64,000 bases of DNA from Acuticoccus sp. I52.16.1 (GTDB lineage Bacteria > Pseudomonadota > Alphaproteobacteria > Rhizobiales > Amorphaceae): assembly GCF_022865125.1 (NCBI RefSeq), contig NZ_CP094828.1:930001-994000 (forward strand). Direction: 5' to 3'. Of this stretch, positions 8,107-16,183 are shown one piece after another. Made by a program: the position numbers and the translations under genes. Under the pieces are notes generated by a model that had not been told where the DNA came from, did not search any database, and was given only the letters and a program-made list of their open reading frames with translations. Every line of letters begins with the position of its first letter. Within the stretch, counting starts at the first letter, position 1.

Positions 8107-9562
8107 TGGCACGCCGGTCCCTGTACGGATCGACCGCGCCCGGCCGCGGCGGCAGGCCCAGCTTGCCGGGGTTGAAGAGGTTCTGCGGGTCGATCGCCTT
8201 CTTGACGAGGCGCAGGAGATCCATGCCGACGCCGTGCTCGCCGTCCATCCACGGACCGCGGAAGAGGCCGCTGCCGTGGTGGTGGGCGATGGAGCCGCCG
8301 TGGGCCAGCGTCTCGCCGGTGGCGATCGCCCACATCTTCTCGTGGATCGGCAGCGCCTCGGCCTGGGGCATCGGCGGCAGGCGCAGCGTCATGTACTGGC
8401 ACACGCCCTCCGGGTAGACGTGGCTCCAGTGGGCGCTGAAGTGCGCCTCCGGATGCAGCGCGGCGACCTGATTGGCGATGGTGTCGTAGAGCGCCGCCGC
8501 CTCGGTCCAGTTCACCGTCACTTCGATGGTGTCGTTGTAGTAGCCCTTGTCGAGCCACTGCTTGGTGATCGACGTGTAGCGGTGGTCGCGCCAGGCGTCG
8601 AAGGGTGCGCGCACGGTCTCCACCGCGCCCACGTCGCGGGCGAAGCTGCGCACCACCTCCGCCTCGGCGGCGACGATCGGCGCCTCGCCGGCGAGCACGA
8701 TGTTGGCCATCACCGGACGCTCGACGAATTCACCGATGCCGACGACGCGGCCCTTGGTCTCCTTCTCGTCGTAGAGGCGCACGATGCGCGGGTGGAGCCC
8801 CGCCTGCATGACCCGCTTGGCCAGCCCCAGCGCGGCGGCGCGGTCCGGCAGCGCGAAGACCAGCGCCTCCTCCGCCTCCGGCAGCGCCCAGATCCGCAAG
8901 GTCAGCTCGGTGATGACCGCGAGCGTCCCCTCGTTGCCGACGATGAGGTCGAGGATCGAGGGGCCTGTGGCGCGCTTGGGGAGCGGGCGCACCTCCATCA
9001 CACGCCCGTCCGGCAACACCGCCTTGAGGCCGACGACGATGTTCTCGATCTTGCCGTAGCGGCTCGATTCCTGGCCGCCGCCGCGGCACGCCGCCCAGCC
9101 GCCGACGGTCGAGATGGTGAGCGACTGCGGCAGGTGCCCGGAGGTGAAGCCTTGCGCGTTGAGCGCCTCCTCGAAGGCGCCGCCGTTCATCCCCGCCTCG
9201 ACGGTGACGAGGCGGTTCTCGGTATCCACCTCGAGGATGCGGTCCATGCGCTGCATGTCGAGCATAACTTCGCCGCCGAGCGGGATGATCCCGCCCAACA
9301 CGCCCGAGCCGCTGCCGTAGGGGATGACCGGCTGGTCGGCCTCAGCGGCGAGGCGCACGAGGCCGGCGACCTCCTCGGTGGTGCGCGGCCGCAGGACCAT
9401 GCCCGGCAGCGTGCCGACGCGGGCCCCTTCGCGAGCCCGGAAGTTGGCATACGGCAGGCGGTCGTGGGCGTAGCCGTCGCGCGCGGTCTCGTCGGTCAGG
9501 ACATGGTCCGCGCCGATCAGTGCGGCGCATGCGGCGGCGAGGTTGTGATCCTTCAACGCCAA
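8099..9562 (-). CDS. FAD-linked oxidase, alkylglycerone-phosphate-synthase-like
   Basis: A 487-residue flavoprotein and first gene of the operon. The PCMH-type FAD-binding stretch is PVIPYGSGSGVLGG (about residues 98-111), followed by STVGGW and GKIENIVVGLKAVLPDG. The C-terminal domain ends with SIAHHHGSG, the multi-His motif of alkyldihydroxyacetonephosphate synthase and its bacterial oxidase relatives, then DPQNLFNPGKLG. Both candidate starts are TTG (9562, or 9556, which has better spacing from the GGAGG at 9564-9570). Bacterial homologues include glycolate or D-2-hydroxyacid oxidases; here it probably oxidises a 2-hydroxyacid or keto-sugar derivative. Exact reaction unknown. Confidence 0.85.
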   Translation of the reverse strand: MALKDHNLAAACAALIGADHVLTDETARDGYAHDRLPYANFRAREGARVGTLPGMVLRPRTTEEVAGLVRLAAEADQPVIPYGSGSGVLGGIIPLGGEVMLDMQRMDRILEVDTENRLVTVEAGMNGGAFEEALNAQGFTSGHLPQSLTISTVGGWAACRGGGQESSRYGKIENIVVGLKAVLPDGRVMEVRPLPKRATGPSILDLIVGNEGTLAVITELTLRIWALPEAEEALVFALPDRAAALGLAKRVMQAGLHPRIVRLYDEKETKGRVVGIGEFVERPVMANIVLAGEAPIVAAEAEVVRSFARDVGAVETVRAPFDAWRDHRYTSITKQWLDKGYYNDTIEVTVNWTEAAALYDTIANQVAALHPEAHFSAHWSHVYPEGVCQYMTLRLPPMPQAEALPIHEKMWAIATGETLAHGGSIAHHHGSGLFRGPWMDGEHGVGMDLLRLVKKAIDPQNLFNPGKLGLPPRPGAVDPYRDRRANV

Positions 9563-9628
9563 ACTCCTCCCTGCGCCCTTTACGAGCGTCGATTGTCTCT
9601 CGAGCGTGCAACGTCCGGGCGATCATCG

Positions 9629-9650
9629 CTTGCGCAAACGTTTGCTCAAG
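9629..9650. promoter_or_regulatory. LacI-family operator (22-bp near-palindrome)
   Basis: The 12-bp core GCAAACGTTTGC at 9634-9645 is a perfect palindrome, and outer arms CTTG (9629-9632) and CAAG (9647-9650) also pair, with one mismatch between. The central AAACGTTT is a common LacI/GalR operator core. It lies between the lacI-type gene and the FAD-oxidase operon, 67-88 bp upstream of the operon start, immediately after a putative -10 element. Binding there would block transcription initiation. Confidence 0.8.
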
Positions 9651-9654
9651 GCGG

Positions 9655-9683
9655 TTGATGCCGTCACACGGCGTTCATGTCAA
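9655..9683 (-). promoter_or_regulatory. putative sigma70 promoter of the sugar operon
   Basis: On the minus strand a consensus -35 TTGACA (9683-9678) is followed after 17 bp by CATCAA (9660-9655) as a weak -10. The LacI-type operator begins 5 bp downstream, overlapping the expected transcription start, the usual arrangement for repression. The -10 is poor, so the exact start is uncertain. Confidence 0.5.
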
Positions 9684-9691
9684 CCCTCGTT

Positions 9692-10717
9692 CTAGGACTT
9701 CGGCGGTGCGGCGGACCCGCGCACGATCAGCTCGCCCGGCGCCAGCAGGACGACGCCCTCCCCCTCCCCGGCGGTGCCCTCGATCTGCCCGACGAGCCGC
9801 TTCACCGCGGCGCGGCCCATCTCCTCGGTGGGCAGCGCGACGGTGGTGACGTCGGGGTAGACGACGCGAGCGAGGAGGTCGTCGTGCATGGTGACGACCG
9901 AGACGTCGTCCGGCACGCGCAGGCCCAGCGTGTGCAGCCGGGCGATGGCGGCGGCACCGGTGAGGAGCGTCGCGGCGTGGATCGCGGTGGCACCGGCGGC
10001 CAGCAGCGCGTCCACCGCAGCCGGCACCCGGTCGGGGTCGTAGCGCGCCTCGGCGACGAGGTCCTCCTCGGCCGCGAGCCCCGCCGCCGCCATCGCGTCG
10101 GCCCAGCCGCGGCGGCGCGATTCGCCGTTGAACCGCCCCAGCCGGCCCGCGAGGTGCCCGATCCGCCGGTGACCCAGGCCGATCAGATGCGCGGTGCCGA
10201 TGCGCGCCGCGCTCTGCGTGTCCATGGCGATGCAGTGGGCGTCGCCCGGCAGCACGCGGTTGATGATGACGTGCGGGCGGTCCGTGCTCGCCAAGGTCTG
10301 GCGCATGCGGTCGTCGTCGTCGTAGCTGGCGATGACGACGCCCTCGATCATCGATGAGCGCGAGATGTCCTCGATGATCTTCGCCCCCGCGCCGCCCTGG
10401 TCGTAGGCCACCAGCAGCGCATAACCGGAGACGCGCGCCTCGATCTCGGCGTTGATGATGGCGGAGGCGAAGATCGGGTTCTCGATCTGTGGCACCACCA
10501 TGAGGATGGTGGAGGAGCGCGCCGTCTTCAGCGCCCGCGCCACGGGGTTGCCCTGGTAGCCCAGCTCACCCGCGACGGCGAGGATGCGCGCGCGCGTCTC
10601 CGCACCGACGCGGCCCTTGTTCTGCAGCACGCGCGACACAGTCGAGACGTCGCACCCCACCGCGGCGGCGACGTCCCGCAGGGTGGTGGGACCGGAGGCG
10701 GGCTTCTTGGTGTTCAA
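9692..10717 (-). CDS. LacI-family transcriptional regulator
   Basis: About 341 residues if translation starts at the TTG at 10717 (L-N-T-K-K); no ATG or GTG is near the HTH, and the frame is open further upstream. The N-terminal helix-turn-helix and hinge read TTLRDVAAAVGCDVSTVSRV and VARALKTARSSTI. The remainder is the periplasmic-binding-like ligand domain (VVPQIENPIFASAIINAEIE onward). It lies directly upstream of the FAD-oxidase operon on the same strand, separated by the operator at 9629-9650. By family it is a repressor released by the pathway sugar or a phosphorylated intermediate. Confidence 0.9.
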   Translation of the reverse strand: MNTKKPASGPTTLRDVAAAVGCDVSTVSRVLQNKGRVGAETRARILAVAGELGYQGNPVARALKTARSSTILMVVPQIENPIFASAIINAEIEARVSGYALLVAYDQGGAGAKIIEDISRSSMIEGVVIASYDDDDRMRQTLASTDRPHVIINRVLPGDAHCIAMDTQSAARIGTAHLIGLGHRRIGHLAGRLGRFNGESRRRGWADAMAAAGLAAEEDLVAEARYDPDRVPAAVDALLAAGATAIHAATLLTGAAAIARLHTLGLRVPDDVSVVTMHDDLLARVVYPDVTTVALPTEEMGRAAVKRLVGQIEGTAGEGEGVVLLAPGELIVRGSAAPPKS

Positions 10718-10820
10718 TGGCGCGGTCCAGCAACTTCGTGCCGAGCTTGTGGCGCCATAACATTGGGCAATGCGGCGGGGGCCGCAACATTGCGCCGCCG
10801 GTTTCCCCGCCGCGACCGTC

Positions 10821-11846
10821 TCAACCGGCGACGGCGGGCAGCACCTGCGCGGCGACGAGGCGGTTGAGGTCGCCCACATGGCCCTCGGAGCGGGCCGGTC
10901 GCGTGGGGTCGGAGGTGATCGCCACCGTCAGCGCGGCGTCGGGCAGGATGTAGATCATCTGTCCGCCGTAGCCGCGGGCGTAAGCGGCGCGCGTGCCGCC
11001 GAGCGCGGTCAGGAACCATCCGTAGCCGTAGGCGTCACCCGAGAAGGGCGAACGGGTGCGCGGCACCATCGACGCCTCGATCCACGCCGCCGGGACGACG
11101 TCCACCTCGCCGACGGTGCCCCGCAGGCGGACCGCTTCGCCGATCTGCGCCATCGCGCGGGGTGTCAGCGCCATGTTGTTGCCACCCATGTAGCGGCCCT
11201 GCGGATCGCGCGTCCACGGCGGGATCTCGATGCCGAGCGGCGCGCCCAGCCACGCGCGGGCGAGCGCCAGCAGGCTCTCGCCGGTGACCTGGGACAACAC
11301 CGCGCCGAGGATGTGGTAGCTGCCGGTCGAGTACTGGAACGTCGTTCCGGGGTCGACCACCACGGGCCGTGCGAGTGCGTCGCGCAGCCAGTCGCCGCTG
11401 CCGACCCAGGCGCCGTAGTTGGGGCCGGAGGTGCGCTCCAACCCCGCCCGCATGGTGAGGAGGTCCGCCACCGTGATGTCCGGCACCCGCGCATCGGCTT
11501 CGGCCGGGATGAGCGCCGCGATGAGCTCGCCCAGGCGCGCCTCGGGGCCGGCGATGTGGCCTCGGTCGATGGCGATGCCGACGAGCAGCGCGACGATCGA
11601 CTTGGAGACGGACTTGACGTTGGCGAGCCGCTCCAGCCCCGGCCCGCGGAAGGCCCGGGCGAACCGCGTCACCCCCTCGTGGACCACGACGATGCTGTGC
11701 AGCTGGTCCAGCTCGGCCGCCGCCACGGCGAGGCCGGCGAAGGCCTCGTCGTCGGCCTGCCCGGCGCCGAGGGCGAGGTGCGGCGCGGCGAGGCTGCCGG
11801 CGAGACCGGCCAGCACGGTGCGACGGTCGAAGGCGAGGACGCTCAT
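10821..11846 (-). CDS. beta-lactamase-fold serine hydrolase (class C-like)
   Basis: A 341-residue protein with a Tat-like leader (FDRRTVLAGLAGSLAAPHLA). The SxxK nucleophile motif is S79-V-S-K82 in NVKSVSKSIVALL; the second-motif Tyr is probably in QYSTGSYH, and YGYGWFLTAL with GYGGQMIYI matches the third region of this family. Such proteins act as esterases, DD-peptidases or amidases in the periplasm. ATG at 11846 gives a normal signal peptide; the frame upstream to 11996 is Arg-rich and unlikely to be translated. It is upstream of the lacI-type gene on the same strand, about 100 bp away, with no clear functional link. Confidence 0.85.
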   Translation of the reverse strand: MSVLAFDRRTVLAGLAGSLAAPHLALGAGQADDEAFAGLAVAAAELDQLHSIVVVHEGVTRFARAFRGPGLERLANVKSVSKSIVALLVGIAIDRGHIAGPEARLGELIAALIPAEADARVPDITVADLLTMRAGLERTSGPNYGAWVGSGDWLRDALARPVVVDPGTTFQYSTGSYHILGAVLSQVTGESLLALARAWLGAPLGIEIPPWTRDPQGRYMGGNNMALTPRAMAQIGEAVRLRGTVGEVDVVPAAWIEASMVPRTRSPFSGDAYGYGWFLTALGGTRAAYARGYGGQMIYILPDAALTVAITSDPTRPARSEGHVGDLNRLVAAQVLPAVAG

Positions 11847-11992
11847 GGGACACTCCGGGGCGGGACGGCGAGGCGCCCCGGCAGGGGCCGGCGCATCATA
11901 GCGCGCCCGTCCCCCGGCCTTGACGCGACACGCGCGCACGGTCTCGCGCCGCGCCGGCCGCCTGACGGGCTGCCCGGCCCGTCCGCCGTCGC

Positions 11993-12880
11993 TCACATCT
12001 CGTCGAGGATGCGGCCGGCGCGCTGCGCCACGTCCGCCTCGCCGCCGTCGAGCCCCAGCGTGCCGACCTTCTCCTGCCAGCCGATCGTCGCCTGGACCAT
12101 GTCGCTCGGCATGCCGAGCGCCTCCAGCGTCTTGGCGACCTCGCGCATTTCGGCGGCGCGGCGCCTGCCGTGCACCATCATGCGCTCGAGGTTAAAGGCC
12201 GCGCGCGCCGGCCAGTTCCGGCCCTGGTCCGACTTGCCGAGCGATTCGAGCACCTGGTCGGCGACGCCGGCCTTGGTGGCGGCGAGCACGCACTCGGCCG
12301 TCAGCGCCTCCATGCCCTTCATCATCACCGAGCGGATCATCTTGATGGTCGACGCGTCGCCCACCGTCTCACCGGCGACGGTGGCGCGCATGTCGAGCGC
12401 GGCGAGCACGTCGGCGGCGGCGTCGGCGGAGGCTCCGGCCAGAAGCAGCGGCGTGTGGTGACGCTTGGGAAAGACGGCGTCCATGATCGCGACGTCCACA
12501 TACCGACCGCCCGCCGCGTCGATCGCCTCGGCCGCGGTGCGCTTGGTGGTCGGCGCGCAGGAATTGCCGTCGAGGTAGAAGGTGCCGGGGGCGATGGTGC
12601 GGGCCGCGGCCTGCGCGGCATCGAGCGCGCGGTCCGCCGTCACCAGCGAGAAGACGAGATCGGCGCCTTCGAGCGCATCGGCCAGCGTGTCCGCGCCCAG
12701 CGCGCCGGCGGCGGTGTAGTGGGCGCGCATTTTGGGCGAGGTCGCGGGGTCTTCGGTCTTGATGTCGAAGGCGCGGACGCGGCCGCTGCCACCAAGGCCC
12801 CAACCGGCGAGAAACGCGTTGGCCGCCTCGCCGAAGCCGACGAGCGCGATAACGGCGTCGTTCGTGTCGTGGTCTAGCAT
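11993..12880 (-). CDS. NAD(P)-dependent 6-phosphogluconate-dehydrogenase-like protein (DUF1932 type)
   Basis: A 295-residue two-domain oxidoreductase. The N-terminal Rossmann motif is IALVGFGEAANAFLAGWG (residues 10-27) and the beta-hydroxyacid dehydrogenase region reads FYLDGNSCAPTTKRTAA. The C-terminal helical domain, with STIKMIRSVMMKGMEALTAE, is the DUF1932 type, whose conserved Lys is in the IKMIRS segment. GGGAG six bases before the ATG at 12880 supports this start over 12892. Relatives act on small hydroxyacids; the substrate here is unknown. Its stop lies 146 bp upstream of the serine-hydrolase start on the same strand. Confidence 0.85.
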   Translation of the reverse strand: MLDHDTNDAVIALVGFGEAANAFLAGWGLGGSGRVRAFDIKTEDPATSPKMRAHYTAAGALGADTLADALEGADLVFSLVTADRALDAAQAAARTIAPGTFYLDGNSCAPTTKRTAAEAIDAAGGRYVDVAIMDAVFPKRHHTPLLLAGASADAAADVLAALDMRATVAGETVGDASTIKMIRSVMMKGMEALTAECVLAATKAGVADQVLESLGKSDQGRNWPARAAFNLERMMVHGRRRAAEMREVAKTLEALGMPSDMVQATIGWQEKVGTLGLDGGEADVAQRAGRILDEM

Positions 12881-13111
12881 GTTGGCTCCCATTGATGCCG
12901 GAGCGGGGCCGCCACGCACCCGCCCGGGCCGCCGCCACCCAGGCGACGGTACTGCCCCGACCGGAACCAAGCTGCCGGCCGCGGGAGGGGTGATAGCGCA
13001 ATTTGCGCCCGCACGGCGATGGCCCGCTCCCGGCCGCACAGGTTTCGCCGCGCCGGACCATGGTCGCCGCAGCGCCCTCCCGCGCCCGCTCGCCCCCGCT
13101 CGCGCCGCCGC

Positions 13112-14257
13112 CTACTCGGCCGGCGCGCCCGCCCCGTCCCTCACCTCGCGGCGGACCGCCTCGGTGTGGGCGCCCAGCGCCGGCACCGCGCCGGCGGCCG
13201 CCACCTCGCCGTCGACCGTTGCCCCCGGCGCCAGCAGACGCACGGGGCCAGCCGGCGTCTCCACCGTCACGTAGCGGTTCTGCGGATGGGCGGCGAGGTC
13301 GTCCATGGCGTTGACGCGGCCGTTGGCGATGTTCGCGGTCGTCAGCCGCGCGGCCAGTTCGTCCCGGTCGGCGGCGCCGAACACCGCGTCGATCACAGCG
13401 TTCAGCGCGGCGCGGTTCTCCACCCGCGCCGAGTTGTTGTCGAACCGCGGGTCGACCGCGATCTCGGGCCGGCCGAGCACCTCCTCGCACAGCCGCACCC
13501 ACTCGCGCTCGTTCTGGATCGCGAACAGCACCTCCTTGCCGTCGCGCCCGGCATAGGCGCCGTAAGGGGCGATGGTCGGGTGGTGCAGGCCGTCGCGCCG
13601 GGGGGTCACGCCACCGTAGACGTATTGCAGGTACGGCACGTTCATCCAGTCGGCGAGTGCGTGGTAGAGGCTGACGGCGATGTGCCGCCCCTCGCCCGTC
13701 CGCTCGCGCGCGAAGAGGCCTTGCAGCACGGCCTGGTGCGCCGTCATCCCGCAGGAGATGTCGCACACCGAAACGCCGACGCGGGCCGGGCCGGCGGGGT
13801 TGCCGGTGATCGTCACCAGCCCCGTCTCGGCCTGGACGAGGAGATCGTAGGCGCGAGCCTTGCGCATTTCGCCTTCGTCGCCGTAGCCGGAGATCGAGAC
13901 GGTGATCAGGCGCGGATAGGCCGCGCGCAGCCGCGCCGGCGCGAAGCCCAGCCGATCGATCGCATCGGGCGCGAGGTTCTGGATGAAGACGTCCGCCTTC
14001 GCGATCAGCGCCTCGAGGACGGCTTTGTCCGCGTCCTGGCGCAGGTCCAGGCACACCGATTCCTTGCCGCGGTTGAGCCAGACGAAATAGGCGCTCTGCC
14101 CCTCGACCAGCCGGTCGTAGCCGCGCGCGAAGTCGCCCTCGGGGCGCTCCACCTTGATGACCCGCGCGCCCGCCTCCGCCAGCCGTGACGACAGATACGG
14201 CGCCGCCACCGCCTGCTCGACCGACACGACCAGAAGGCCATCCAGATCCCCCGCCAT
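13112..14257 (-). CDS. CaiB/BaiF family III CoA-transferase
   Basis: A 381-residue family III CoA-transferase. Recognisable blocks are VKVERPEGDFARGYD (N-terminal Rossmann part), SVCLDLRQ, and VGVSVCDISCGMTAHQAVLQ, where the Asp before ISCG aligns with the nucleophilic Asp of formyl-CoA transferase. ATG at 14257 has GAGGGGAAG upstream. It is divergent from an acyl-CoA dehydrogenase gene with a shared 191-bp promoter region, so the pair probably activates and then oxidises one carboxylic acid. Possible acids include carnitine-like, succinyl/itaconate-like or bile-acid-like compounds; not resolvable here. Confidence 0.9.
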   Translation of the reverse strand: MAGDLDGLLVVSVEQAVAAPYLSSRLAEAGARVIKVERPEGDFARGYDRLVEGQSAYFVWLNRGKESVCLDLRQDADKAVLEALIAKADVFIQNLAPDAIDRLGFAPARLRAAYPRLITVSISGYGDEGEMRKARAYDLLVQAETGLVTITGNPAGPARVGVSVCDISCGMTAHQAVLQGLFARERTGEGRHIAVSLYHALADWMNVPYLQYVYGGVTPRRDGLHHPTIAPYGAYAGRDGKEVLFAIQNEREWVRLCEEVLGRPEIAVDPRFDNNSARVENRAALNAVIDAVFGAADRDELAARLTTANIANGRVNAMDDLAAHPQNRYVTVETPAGPVRLLAPGATVDGEVAAAGAVPALGAHTEAVRREVRDGAGAPAE

Positions 14258-14448
14258 ATGACGCTTCCCCTCTTCGCCGACGTGCGGAGAACTTGGCACA
14301 CGCCGGCGTGCGGCCGGAAGGGGACGGGCCCCGCGCGCTGCTATAGACCCACGCTATGGCAGCAAGCATGCCGCCCAGGCTTCTGGGGCGGCGGCAGGGC
14401 TGCCACATACGCCCCGCGCCAGCAGCCCAGCACCCGAGCAGGAACGAG

Positions 14449-15624
14449 ATGGACGAGTTTGACCCCACCGCCGCCTATGCCGACATCCGCGAAGGTGTCG
14501 CCAGCGTCTGCGCCGGCTTCCCCGGCCCCTACTGGCAGGAGCTGGACCGCAACCGCGCCTACCCGAAGGACTTCGTCGACGCGCTGATCCGCGAGGGATA
14601 CCTCGCCGCGATGATTCCGGAGGAGTACGGCGGCTCGGGCCTGCCGCTGACGGCCGCCGCCGTCATCCTGGAGGAGATTCACAAGAACGGCTGCAACGCC
14701 GCCGCCTGCCACGCGCAGATGTACACCATGGGCACCGTCCTGCGGCACGGCAGCGACGCCCAGAAGGCGCAGTACCTCCCCGGCATCGCCGACGGGTCGC
14801 TGCGCCTACAAGCGTTCGGCGTGACCGAGCCGACGAGCGGCACCAACACGCTGGCGCTGAAGACCACCGCCCGGCGTGAAGGCGACAACTACATCGTCAA
14901 CGGCCAGAAGATCTGGATCAGCCGGGCCGAGCATTCCGACCTGATGGTGCTCCTCGCCCGCACGACCCCGGCCGATCAGGTCGAGAAGCGCACCGACGGG
15001 CTGTCGGTTTTCCTCATCGACCTGCGCGAGCTGCGCGGCAACGGGGTCGACATCCGCCCGATCCGCACGATGATCAACCACGCCACGACCGAGATCTTCT
15101 TCGACAATGCGGTGATCCCGGCGTCGAGCCTGATCGGCGAGGAGGGCAAAGGTTTTCGCTATATCCTCTCCGGCATGAATTCCGAGCGGATCCTGATCGC
15201 CGCCGAGTGCATCGGCGACGCCAAGTGGTTCCTGAAAACCGGGTCGGACTATGCGCGCGAGCGGGTCGTCTTCGGGACGCCCATCGGCGCCAACCAGGGG
15301 GTGCAGTTCCCCCTCGCCAAGGCCCACGCGCACCTGATGGGGGCGGAGGCGATCGTCTACCGCGCCGCCGCCATGTACGACGCGGGCCACAATCCGGGGG
15401 TGGAGGCCAACACCGCCAAGATGCTGGCCGCGGACGCCAGCTGGGAGGCGGCCGAGGCATGCCTTCAGCTCCACGGCGGCTTCGGCTTCGCCGAGGAATA
15501 TGACGTGGAGCGCAAGTTCCGCGAGACGCGCCTCTACCAGATCGCGCCGATCTCCACGAACCTCATCCTCTGCTTCATCGCCGAGCAGGTGCTGGGGTTG
15601 CCGAAGTCGTACGGGAAGGGCTGA
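14449..15624 (+). CDS. acyl-CoA dehydrogenase
   Basis: A 391-residue FAD flavoenzyme. The usual acyl-CoA dehydrogenase blocks are present: MIPEEYGGSGLPLTAAAVIL, AFGVTEPTSGTNTLALKTTA (flavin/substrate region), GQKIWISRAEHSDLMVLLART, and the C-terminal LHGGFGFAEEYDVERKFRET. ATG at 14449 is preceded by AGGAACG. The catalytic-base region DASWEAAEACLQLHGG is short-chain/branched-chain-like. It is divergently transcribed from the CoA-transferase gene, which probably supplies the CoA thioester. Its last 50 bases overlap the convergent PACE gene. Confidence 0.93.
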   Translation: MDEFDPTAAYADIREGVASVCAGFPGPYWQELDRNRAYPKDFVDALIREGYLAAMIPEEYGGSGLPLTAAAVILEEIHKNGCNAAACHAQMYTMGTVLRHGSDAQKAQYLPGIADGSLRLQAFGVTEPTSGTNTLALKTTARREGDNYIVNGQKIWISRAEHSDLMVLLARTTPADQVEKRTDGLSVFLIDLRELRGNGVDIRPIRTMINHATTEIFFDNAVIPASSLIGEEGKGFRYILSGMNSERILIAAECIGDAKWFLKTGSDYARERVVFGTPIGANQGVQFPLAKAHAHLMGAEAIVYRAAAMYDAGHNPGVEANTAKMLAADASWEAAEACLQLHGGFGFAEEYDVERKFRETRLYQIAPISTNLILCFIAEQVLGLPKSYGKG

Positions 15625-16069
15625 GCGGGGCGGCATCGGGCCGGCCCGGCTGCGCGCGGGGGGCGACCGGGAACACCCGGTCGTAGCCCCAATTGTAGAC
15701 GAACGCGTAGACCATGTAGAAGCCGGAGAAGGCGAGGTCCATGACGAACGCCTCCCACAGCGAGACGCCGAGATAGGACGCGATGTATGGCATCAGCATC
15801 GCCACCAGACCGACCTCGAACAGGATGGTGTGGCCGACGCGGATGGCGATGTTCTTCTGCGTCGTCCCGCGAATCTTCTGCATCGCGACGTCGAACAGGT
15901 AGTTGAAGACGAAGACCCACGCCATCGCGATCAGCGCGCAGACGAGCGTCACGACACCCATCTGGTGCAGCGGCAGGCCGAACGCGAGCGCGCCCAGCGG
16001 CGTGACGATGACGAGACCGAGAATTTCGAAGAGGATCGCGTGCCGGACACGATCGGCAAGAGTTCGCAT
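15575..16069 (-). CDS. PACE-family multidrug efflux transporter
   Basis: A 164-residue inner-membrane protein with four predicted helices arranged as two similar halves. Each half starts with R-V-R/G-H-x-I-L-F-E (RVRHAILFEILGL; RVGHTILFEVGLV) and the halves end in FNYLFDVAMQKIR and YNWGYDRVFP, the signature of the chlorhexidine-type PACE exporters. The C-terminal tail after residue 135 is Pro/Ala-rich. Family members export biocides; natural substrates may be short diamines. The gene converges on and overlaps the acyl-CoA dehydrogenase 3' end, and lies 114 bp downstream of a LysR gene that may regulate it. Confidence 0.88.
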   Translation of the reverse strand: MRTLADRVRHAILFEILGLVIVTPLGALAFGLPLHQMGVVTLVCALIAMAWVFVFNYLFDVAMQKIRGTTQKNIAIRVGHTILFEVGLVAMLMPYIASYLGVSLWEAFVMDLAFSGFYMVYAFVYNWGYDRVFPVAPRAQPGRPDAAPLSPSRTTSATPAPARR

Positions 16070-16183
16070 GTTGACCTTCCACTGGGCTCGGGTCGTCCCG
16101 AGCTCGCCGACCCGCGATGGGGAGGTCGTCCTCGCCGGGGCTCTACCTAGGCGGGCCGGCCGCCCCGTTCAAGGACGGGCGGC

